A DNA stretch of 6,723 nt from Candidatus Sumerlaeota bacterium (GTDB lineage: Bacteria > Sumerlaeota > Sumerlaeia > JADFCT01): the NCBI GenBank assembly GCA_026398575.1, contig JAPLSP010000228.1, forward strand, positions 1 through 6,723, given 5' to 3'. The notes below the pieces were generated by a model. The model was not told the origin of the DNA. It did no database searches and saw only the letters and a program-made list of their open reading frames with translations. Positions within the stretch are counted from its first letter, which is position 1; the number at the start of each line of letters is the position of its first letter. The translations under genes were made by a program, and so were the position numbers. Below, piece by piece: positions 1 through 5,439 of this stretch.

Positions 1-655
1 AAACTATAAACAAAAACGACTCACAAAAAAACAATACGAACTTCAGCCCGCGTTTGGCGCAGGCCGCGGACAGTTCTTTCATCGGGTCGCGATGGAAGGG
101 CGTGGCGTCCACAACGTTATACTTGCTCACGTCCGAATGAAACATGGCGAAGCCGTCGTGATGCTTCGAGGTGATGACGATATATTTCATCCCCGCGTCT
201 TCGGCCATCTGGACCCATTCCTCGGCGTTGAACTTGACGGGGTTGAATTGCGCGGCCAATTGCTCGTATTCCTTCACGGGAATTTTGGCGCGGTTCATGA
301 TCCATTCGCCGATGCCGGCGACGGGCTGTCCCTTCCATTCGCCCGCCGGAATCGCATACAAGCCCCAATGAATAAAGAGTCCGAACTTCGCTTCGCGGAA
401 CCACTTGATCCGCGCCTCGTGATCGGGTGTTTCAGCGGGAGCGGCGGGAGCGGCAGGGGCGGCCGGTTTGACGGCGGGGTCGGACGGTTTTGCGGCGGGT
501 TCGGATGATTTTGCCGCGGTCTCGGACGGCATTGACTTGGGCGCGGCGGCGGACATTTTCGGCTTGGCCGCGGAACACGCAACGGGCGCAAACATCAATA
601 ATCCCGCGAGCCCAAATCCAAAGGCTGCAGCCAGCACTTTCCATTGGCGGAGCAT
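1..655 (-). CDS. GH29 alpha-L-fucosidase, N-terminal part (runs off left edge)
   Basis: Predicted exported exo-hydrolase removing alpha-L-fucose from glycans. 218 residues are visible. Residues 7-30 form a hydrophobic signal segment ending in APVACSAA; the Cys is not in a good lipobox because Pro is at -3, so signal peptidase I cleavage near SAA is as likely as lipidation. Residues 31-76 are an Ala/Pro/Lys/Ser-rich linker. The GH29 barrel begins near residue 79: WFREAKFGLFIHWGLYAIP at 85-103, with the family HWG motif (His96), and KHHDGFAMF at 164-172, with the paired His165/His166 that bind fucose in this family. The catalytic Asp nucleophile would lie beyond the edge. The start at 655 is chosen because AAGGAGG lies 8 bases upstream; the ATG at 660 is out of frame. 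The gene follows the GH-A hydrolase after 28 bases, so co-transcription is likely. Oddity: after GLKF (residue 206) the expected GFYYS-type continuation is replaced by low-GC sequence still open to the edge. GH29 assignment is strong; natural integrity is uncertain. Confidence 0.88.
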   Translation of the reverse strand, partial: MLRQWKVLAAAFGFGLAGLLMFAPVACSAAKPKMSAAAPKSMPSETAAKSSEPAAKPSDPAVKPAAPAAPAAPAETPDHEARIKWFREAKFGLFIHWGLYAIPAGEWKGQPVAGIGEWIMNRAKIPVKEYEQLAAQFNPVKFNAEEWVQMAEDAGMKYIVITSKHHDGFAMFHSDVSKYNVVDATPFHRDPMKELSAACAKRGLKFVLFFCESFLFIV

Positions 656-662
656 CTCATGT

Positions 663-671
663 ACCTCCTTT
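663..671 (-). promoter_or_regulatory. Shine-Dalgarno site of the fucosidase gene
   Basis: Read on the minus strand this is AAAGGAGGT, close to the full anti-Shine-Dalgarno complement. Its GGAGG core lies 8 bases before the ATG at 655 and only 3 bases before the out-of-frame ATG at 660. It therefore decides the start at 655. It lies in the 28-base gap after the stop of the preceding hydrolase gene. Confidence 0.8.
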
Positions 672-683
672 ATTGATATTCGT

Positions 684-3293
684 TTAGAGCTTGTCAATTT
701 TACACGCGACGTCGCGCGCGAAGACAGGGGTTTGGATGCTCAAAGCGCCTTCTTTGAGATCCTCTTCTTTGTGGGCAACGGGCTTGCCGAGCCAAGTGTC
801 CCAGAACTCGATGCGATAGCGTCCCGGCGTCAGGCCTTCGACGGTCACGGTCACGGGCTCCATCGTTCGCGCGACGGGCGTCACCGGGCGCCACCGCATG
901 CGCGTCACCTCGTAGATGCGGCGGTCATATATCCAGAGGCGCGCGCTGCGGTCGTTGCGCATGCCGCTCATTGCCGCAGACGGATATCTATCGCTCGCGT
1001 TCATCCAGATCATCTGATACTTGCGCCCGCGCGGATCTTCGCCGCGCAAGAATTCCATCAGCGCCTGAAACTGGAGATACTCGTTTTTTTCGTACGTGTA
1101 GGTCCACCACCACCACCTCGCCACGCCGCCGTAAGGCGTCGTAACCGATCCCCAAAGGCCGGCGTGCAGATTGTAGCGCAGTTCAGGATGCGTCATCCCG
1201 ACGCCGAACTCGTTGATGAGCGCCGGCTTGTTGTGACTGCCGTATTTGGAGAACAGGTCGCGCAGCGAAGGCGCCATGTTGGGGAAGTAGCAATTGGACT
1301 GCGCCACTTCGATCTCCGGAAGCCCCATGATGGCCGGATCGTATCTATCTTTGGTATAGTGCGTCGTGATGATGTGCTGATAGGGATCGAGCGCGCGGAG
1401 CTTGCGCGCCATATCGCGGTGCCAGTTTTGGATCGGCTCGGTCCGGTAGGCATTCGTCAGGTTCACTTCGTTGAACAGTTCCCACATCGCAATAGCCGGG
1501 CTATAGCTCCAGCGCGCCACGATATATCGCAGCCGTTTGACAAAGTAACGGCGCGCCTCGGAACTGGGAAAAAAGTCCTCGGGTCTTTTCAGCATGCCGC
1601 CGCGCTCGATGTTGTAGGGATTTTCCGCCCATTCGTTGTCCACGGAAAGACTGAACTGGCCGTGATTCTGGAAACACAGGTTGATGTACAACCCCTCTTT
1701 GGCCGCCAGATCAACGACGTGGTCCATCCGCCAGGCATTGAGCAGGTTGTAGCGCCCCAAGCCCTGATAGTCCGGCGAGAAGCCGCGCGACCATTCGAGC
1801 GCCGTCCACCACGCGCCCATCCAGACGCGCGTGTGGTTGATGCCGGCCTGGCCCATGCTGGTGAAGTAGTCGTCGTATGCCGCCAGCGCAAATTCATCCG
1901 GCATCTGATCGAAATCATAGTTGTACTTCCATCGCTTCTCCGAGGGGGAGCGGACGATGATGCTGATGGGATAATAAAGACTTCCGTCGTCGAACGTAAA
2001 ATAGCGCGGGTCCGTACGGTCCACGCGAATGAATCCGTGGAACGGCTTCAAGCCGGCGGCCACCTGCAATTCGCGCACGGGCGTCTGGCAAGAGGCGCCG
2101 GTGTGGTCCGTCGCGCGCGCGCAATAATTGTGCGTTCCCGGTTTCAGCGGCATGTAGCGCGCCTTCCAGGATGCGCGGCCGCGGGGAACATAAGTTTCCG
2201 TTCCGTCGTCCAGGCGGCCCCGTTCATAGTCCTGATCATAAAACGCCGGCAGCGTGATCGTGGTTCCGTCCGGCGTCATGAAATCCACGTCCACCGAGAC
2301 CACGTCGGGATCGAAAGGGTTGTCGTATCCGCGTGTGAGATCGAACGTCAGCTCGAATCGTTCGCCGACGCGCGTCTGAGGCTGGCCCTGCGGCGCGAAG
2401 CGGATGAAGTTGAGCGGCGGCAGGGGATCTTCTGCGCCTTCGATCCCCAGATCGCGGATGCGGATGGGCGCCCGGGCGGCGCTGACGGGCGCGCCGGACT
2501 CCGATGACGCGGACGAGGCATCCGGGGATCCGTAAGGCTCATTCTCCGATGCGGCGGCGTCCTGGCTTGGATAAAACCGCAGCCCCAGGCAATCCAGCCG
2601 CCATCGCATCACGTCGTTCCATTCGCACAAACCTTCCGCCGGGCGCCATTCGCCCGAGTCGGCTTCCAGGCGCCACGAAACCAGGTTCCACTTTCCCGCT
2701 GTCAACATGCGCGTGGCGGCGGTCTGATACCATCCCCATATCTCATGGGACGCGATCAGCTGGACGCATACGATTTCCGAGTCTTCCGGCAGAAAAATCG
2801 AGGCGCTGATGTTGCGTCCTTTTCCCAAGGCTTTGCGTTCGCTGCTCACGTCGAGCAATATCCCAAACGCCTCGCCGGCCGCGGCGCGCACGGCCAACTC
2901 AGGAGAAAGATTCGTTCCGCTAGTGGTGATGCGTTCGACGGCGCTTTTCTCGCCGATGCCTTCCCGGCTGATGTTGGCAAACGTATCCGGCCGCCATCCG
3001 CCGCCGGTCTTGTTGAGCGAGACCAATGGGACAAGGCCGCCACCGCGTTGTTGCAAACTGCCGCTGGTTGCGCCAAAAGCAACCGGGCAAATCACAAAAA
3101 AACAGAAGAATAATGTAAAATGAAAAATGAGAAATGAGAAATGAGAGAAGAGAAATGTAAAATGAGAAATGTAAAATGAGAAATGAGAAATGAAAGACCT
3201 TTGAGGGGAAGCAAAAGAGCACACAAAGCGGTTGCATCCGCCGCGCTGTTTGCGGGCCACAAAAAGCATTACATTGGGTGCTTGAATATTCAT
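684..3293 (-). CDS. Exported clan GH-A (GH5-like) glycoside hydrolase with DUF5060-like domain
   Basis: 869 residues; retaining glycoside hydrolase of clan GH-A, substrate unknown. Layout: basic N-region 1-32 (R14, K15, R17, R22, R32); hydrophobic segment about 33-75 ending CPVAFGA; a beta-rich, carbohydrate-binding-like region about 85-245; a Ser/Ala-rich linker about 246-276; an Ig-like DUF5060-type domain about 296-412 (YDNPFDPDVVSVDVDF, then DQDYERGR and FYDQ nearby); a barrel about 415-770; and a C-terminal beta-sandwich about 785-869. Catalytic residues follow the clan pattern: acid/base Glu609 in WELFNEV and nucleophile Glu695 in INEFGVG. Four Trp in a row (727-730) probably line the substrate cleft. 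The start is uncertain: ATG 3293 and the in-frame ATG 3269 both lack a clear Shine-Dalgarno site, and an in-frame TGA lies near 3328. Residues 33-60 are encoded by a heptanucleotide array. It shares long conserved blocks with the product at 5427-6723. Glycosidase clan is confident; family and substrate are not. Confidence 0.9.
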   Translation of the reverse strand: MNIQAPNVMLFVARKQRGGCNRFVCSFASPQRSFISHFSFYISHFTFLFSHFSFLIFHFTLFFCFFVICPVAFGATSGSLQQRGGGLVPLVSLNKTGGGWRPDTFANISREGIGEKSAVERITTSGTNLSPELAVRAAAGEAFGILLDVSSERKALGKGRNISASIFLPEDSEIVCVQLIASHEIWGWYQTAATRMLTAGKWNLVSWRLEADSGEWRPAEGLCEWNDVMRWRLDCLGLRFYPSQDAAASENEPYGSPDASSASSESGAPVSAARAPIRIRDLGIEGAEDPLPPLNFIRFAPQGQPQTRVGERFELTFDLTRGYDNPFDPDVVSVDVDFMTPDGTTITLPAFYDQDYERGRLDDGTETYVPRGRASWKARYMPLKPGTHNYCARATDHTGASCQTPVRELQVAAGLKPFHGFIRVDRTDPRYFTFDDGSLYYPISIIVRSPSEKRWKYNYDFDQMPDEFALAAYDDYFTSMGQAGINHTRVWMGAWWTALEWSRGFSPDYQGLGRYNLLNAWRMDHVVDLAAKEGLYINLCFQNHGQFSLSVDNEWAENPYNIERGGMLKRPEDFFPSSEARRYFVKRLRYIVARWSYSPAIAMWELFNEVNLTNAYRTEPIQNWHRDMARKLRALDPYQHIITTHYTKDRYDPAIMGLPEIEVAQSNCYFPNMAPSLRDLFSKYGSHNKPALINEFGVGMTHPELRYNLHAGLWGSVTTPYGGVARWWWWTYTYEKNEYLQFQALMEFLRGEDPRGRKYQMIWMNASDRYPSAAMSGMRNDRSARLWIYDRRIYEVTRMRWRPVTPVARTMEPVTVTVEGLTPGRYRIEFWDTWLGKPVAHKEEDLKEGALSIQTPVFARDVACKIDKL
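3114..3197 (-). repeat. Heptanucleotide array A, inside the signal-peptide coding region of the GH-A gene
   Basis: Twelve consecutive 7-base units in unbroken register. On the plus strand they are variants of TGAGAAA and TGTAAAA; in the coding direction TTTCTCA and TTTTACA. The array encodes residues 33-60 of the 869-residue hydrolase and gives a hydrophobic heptad pattern of the SHFSFYI / SHFTFLF kind. One unit pair is diverged (TTTCTCT-TCTCTCA) but keeps the register. A shorter array in the opposite orientation lies about 127 bases upstream, at 3325-3372. Confidence 0.9.
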
Positions 3294-3324
3294 ATTTGCA
3301 TAAACTTGGAAATCAACTCGCGCG

Positions 3325-3372
3325 TTTCATCTTTCATTTTTCATTTCTCATTTTACATTTTACATTATTATT
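3325..3372 (+). repeat. Heptanucleotide array B, at the stop codon of the TPR-like gene
   Basis: About six 7-base units in register on the plus strand: CTTTCAT, TTTTCAT, TTCTCAT, TTTACAT twice, then a diverged TATTATT that covers the TAA stop (3368-3370) of the TPR-like gene. In the transcript direction it is purine-rich, and its units contain TGA or TAA in rotating frames. It is inverted relative to array A, and the two flank the start codon of the GH-A gene. It fills most of the 74-base gap between these genes. Confidence 0.85.
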
Positions 3373-5065
3373 TAAAATCTTGCATCCATGTTTCTCCGCG
3401 CTGAATCCATTGCCGGCGCACATTCATTGGAACGATTTGCGCTTCCGCCTGTGCTTGCGATTTCCATTCTGCATTTGCCCGCAGTGTTCCGGCGCGCCAG
3501 AGCCAGACAGCCAGCCGCGCCCGCAGTTCCTGATCGTCCGGGTGGCTGCGCAAATATTCCGCCACGGGCGCGGACGACGGCATCGCCAGCGAGGGATCGG
3601 TCACGGACGTGGTCGTCACGGGCGCCTCTTCTCTTTCGTCCTGTTCTCTTTTTTCCTGAGCCTCATTGCCCTTGGGCGCAACGGGCTGCGGCTGCGGTTT
3701 GAGGATATCGAGATAGAGCAGCGCGGCATCGGTCAAACGCAACAAGTTTTGGCGCGAAGGCTGGCGCGCGGACAGCATTTCGGATTGCTGCGCTTCGCTC
3801 TGCGCCAGCGCCAGACGCTTTTCCGTCATGTTGTTGAATCCCTCGAAAGCCGTCTGGCGCGCCAGTTCGGAGATGGAGGGCATTTCCAGGGCATGGCGAT
3901 AGTTTTCGCGGATCGTCTCGATCTTCGACAGGCAGTCCGGCAGCAGATAATACAGATAAAAATTGCGGTCCGTGGCGGCCTGCGCCTTCATTTCCGGCGG
4001 AACCTTGGCCATCAGAATCCGATTGCAGGTATCGAGGGCTTTTTGAAACTCAGGCCTCACAAAAGGACAATAGAAGAGATAGCGTTCCCAGCTGAAACGA
4101 AGTCCCCACCATGCGTATTCGCTCATCGGCCCGAAAATCGAAGGGTGCGAGACCCCGTGGTCAAAATAGGCCTTTGCAAAAATATAGGCTGCCGTCATGT
4201 TCCGGTCGTTCTTGAACTCGCGGGCGCGATCCCAGAGCATCCCGGCGTCTTGCCCCATGCTCACCGCCCGCAGGTATTCGCTGGCCGCCAGTTGCAGCAT
4301 GCCGCGTTGAAGATACAGATCGCCTAGCCGGCGATAATTGATGGCGTATCCGGGCGAAGTGGCCGCGTCGGACCGCGCGGCGGCGATGAACCGGTCAATC
4401 AAGTTCTCATCGGCCAGGGCATCGGCGTATCGCTCTTCGAGGGCGGCGATTTGCTTGAATTTTTCTTCGTCCGGTATTGGCGCCGCGCGCAACAGCTCAT
4501 TGGAGCGGCTGACCAAAGGCGCGATTTCCGAGCTGTTTTTGCGCTGCGCCACACAACGCAGCAGCTGGCGCAGATAGTCAATGTCATCCGGCTTCATCTT
4601 CGTCAGTTTGCGATAGATTTTCTCCGCAGCGTCGTAGTCGCGGACCTGGAAGAGCTGCGAGGCCAGGTCTTCTTGAATCCCCGCGTGGTCCGGAAAACGC
4701 CCGGCTTGCTCGCGCAGATAATCAATCGCTTTGCGCCGGCTTTCGTCCGTCATTTCCCGCGCTTTTTTGCGATGATATTCAGGATCATTCAAGTCCGGAG
4801 GCGCGACGGCCGGCTTGGCGACAGCGCTCTGGGAAGTAGCCGCCGCCGAGTCCTTCGAATCGCAAAAAGCGGAGGGGAATATGTAGAAGAAGAATAGAAA
4901 ACAGGAGACAGGAGACAGGAGGCAGGAGACAGCAGAAAGGAGAAAGGAGTAAGAAAACAGGAGACGGAGCAGACGAGGGGAAAGCGAACGGGTAAATAAT
5001 AGATCACTCCGGGCTGCAGAGGCCTTGGGAAGAGAAATAGGTTGCATGGACGATGCTAAGCTCAT
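3368..5065 (-). CDS. Exported TPR-like protein of unknown function
   Basis: 565 residues, not matched to a named family. The N-region 1-32 is basic near its end (R26, R31), followed by a hydrophobic stretch about 35-67 ending in FPSAFC, so export or membrane anchoring is expected. The mature part is largely helical: TPR-like helix pairs about 109-180 (core HAGIQEDLASQLFQVRDYDA then AEKIYRKLTKMKPD) and about 240-275 (YRRLGDLYLQRGMLQLAASE), then aromatic-rich helices about 300-375 (YAWWGLRFSWERYLFYCPF), a Pro/Gln/Glu-rich linker about 456-499, and a C-terminal helical segment 500-565. No catalytic motif is visible. TPR proteins usually mediate protein-protein contacts; lying between two GH-A genes, it may scaffold or retain secreted enzymes, which is inference. 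The start at 5065 has AGGA five bases upstream. A heptanucleotide array encodes residues 33-59. The stop lies within another array. Confidence 0.8.
   Translation of the reverse strand: MSLASSMQPISLPKASAARSDLLFTRSLSPRLLRLLFSYSFLLSAVSCLLSPVSCFLFFFYIFPSAFCDSKDSAAATSQSAVAKPAVAPPDLNDPEYHRKKAREMTDESRRKAIDYLREQAGRFPDHAGIQEDLASQLFQVRDYDAAEKIYRKLTKMKPDDIDYLRQLLRCVAQRKNSSEIAPLVSRSNELLRAAPIPDEEKFKQIAALEERYADALADENLIDRFIAAARSDAATSPGYAINYRRLGDLYLQRGMLQLAASEYLRAVSMGQDAGMLWDRAREFKNDRNMTAAYIFAKAYFDHGVSHPSIFGPMSEYAWWGLRFSWERYLFYCPFVRPEFQKALDTCNRILMAKVPPEMKAQAATDRNFYLYYLLPDCLSKIETIRENYRHALEMPSISELARQTAFEGFNNMTEKRLALAQSEAQQSEMLSARQPSRQNLLRLTDAALLYLDILKPQPQPVAPKGNEAQEKREQDEREEAPVTTTSVTDPSLAMPSSAPVAEYLRSHPDDQELRARLAVWLWRAGTLRANAEWKSQAQAEAQIVPMNVRRQWIQRGETWMQDFK
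4891..4967 (-). repeat. Heptanucleotide array D, inside the signal-peptide coding region of the TPR-like gene
   Basis: Eleven 7-base units in register. In the coding direction the consensus is CTGTCTC, with variants CTGTTTT, CTTACTC, CTTTCTC, CTGCCTC and CTATTCT; three units are exact CTGTCTC. It encodes residues 33-59, with the SAVSCLLSPVSCFLFF hydrophobic pattern. Array E at 5356-5376 carries the same unit in the opposite orientation upstream of the start codon. The flanking bases 4884-4890 may be a further decayed unit. Confidence 0.88.
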
Positions 5066-5070
5066 TTGTT

Positions 5071-5075
5071 TCCTG
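5071..5075 (-). promoter_or_regulatory. Probable Shine-Dalgarno site of the TPR-like gene
   Basis: The minus strand reads CAGGA followed by AACAA and the ATG at 5065, a spacing of five bases after AGGA. It is a moderate match, but favours this start over the in-frame ATG seven codons (six residues) further in, which has no such site. Confidence 0.5.
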
Positions 5076-5110
5076 ACAGAGTTTTTCTATTTTTGCTTCC
5101 CGCGAGTTCC

Positions 5111-5303
5111 ATCCCCGGAGGGGATGAATTTGAGTAGCCCCCGGTGGCAACCGGTGGGAAAGCGCCGTAGCTATTGGGCCAACCCCGAAGGGGTTGAACC
5201 GATATTAGCAGGTCAAATTCGCCATGCCTTGGGTTCAACTCCTCCGGGGTTGGCGATATTCCATGTTCTCATACCCACCTCAAATTCAACCCCTTCGGGG
5301 TTG
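5111..5303. repeat. Cluster of four short palindromic repeats (CAACCCC-nnn-GGGGTTG type)
   Basis: Four short hairpins lie in tandem: 5111-5125 (ATCCCC-GGA-GGGGAT), 5180-5196 (CAACCCC-GAA-GGGGTTG, perfect 7-bp stem), 5236-5252 (CAACTCC-TCC-GGGGTTG, one G.T wobble) and 5287-5303 (CAACCCC-TTC-GGGGTTG, perfect 7-bp stem). A weaker stem, CCGGT-GGCA-ACCGG, lies at 5141-5154. The loops GAA and TTC are complementary, so neighbouring copies lie in opposite orientations. Gaps between the last three are 39 and 34 bases, and TCAAATTC recurs beside two copies. This resembles dispersed palindromic repeats common in environmental Gram-negative genomes (recalled, not searched). None is followed by a T-run in the transcript direction, so terminator function is unlikely. 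Confidence 0.85.
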
Positions 5304-5355
5304 GTTTTCTCATGGACTTGGCCCGTCAAATCAAGATCGAAAGACCACTAGCTTT

Positions 5356-5439
5356 CCGTCTCCTGTCTTCTGTCTCCCCATTCTTCATTTTCCATTTCTC
5401 ATTTTACATTTCTCATTTTACATTTCTCATTTTACATTA
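5356..5439 (+). repeat. Composite heptanucleotide array E/C, at the stop codon of the partial GH-A gene
   Basis: Twelve 7-base units in one continuous register on the plus strand: CCGTCTC, CTGTCTT, CTGTCTC, CCCATTC, TTCATTT, TCCATTT, then three alternations of CTCATTT and TACATTT (the last ends in A). The first three belong to the CTGTCTC flavour of array D, the later ones to the flavour of arrays A and B, with graded intermediates between. In the transcript direction the array supplies the last three codons (Asn-Val-Lys) and the TGA stop of the upstream GH-A gene. Confidence 0.9.

Larger units (their letters stand above)
5066..5426. other. Gene-free region between the partial GH-A gene and the TPR-like gene
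   Basis: 361 bases without a credible coding region. From the TPR start outward it holds a short leader with an AT-rich tract (about 5085-5100), four small palindromes (5111-5303), about 50 bases of unremarkable sequence, and a 12-unit heptanucleotide array that runs into the end of the GH-A gene. Short open frames crossing it on the plus strand only translate the repeats. No convincing promoter pair or U-tract terminator was found, though the length of the gap makes an internal promoter for the TPR gene plausible. Confidence 0.7.

Noticed and set aside
653..660. Alternative start for the fucosidase at the ATG at 660
   Set aside because: It is in a different frame from the signal peptide and GH29 domain, and it lies too close to the GGAGG core.
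468..2507. 679-codon open frame on the plus strand
   Set aside because: It is antisense to the GH-A gene, which has clear catalytic motifs. The translation is Arg/His/Ala-rich without recognisable domains, as expected from the reverse of GC-rich codons, and it has no Shine-Dalgarno site.
3114..3372. CRISPR array
   Set aside because: The repeats are 7-base degenerate units without spacers or a constant repeat, so they cannot be CRISPR.
3278..4327. 349-codon open frame on the plus strand
   Set aside because: Antisense to the TPR-like gene and starting in a repeat-rich leader; composition is Arg/Gln/His-rich with no motif. The minus-strand frame has a better start and coherent helical repeats.
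5180..5303. Rho-independent terminators formed by the GC-rich palindromes
   Set aside because: In the direction of transcription (minus strand) none is followed by a T-run; the only T-rich flank (5301-5308) is on the plus strand, where no gene ends.
5305..5335. Sigma-70 type promoter with TTGACG on the minus strand
   Set aside because: A TTGACG occurs near 5325-5330, but no acceptable -10 box lies 16-18 bases further on. Housekeeping promoter consensus in this lineage is unknown.
5025..5351. 108-codon plus-strand frame with NPEGVEP and TPSGL-like motifs
   Set aside because: The motifs are translations of the CAACCCC/GGGGTTG palindromes. Such spurious proteins are common where these repeats occur.
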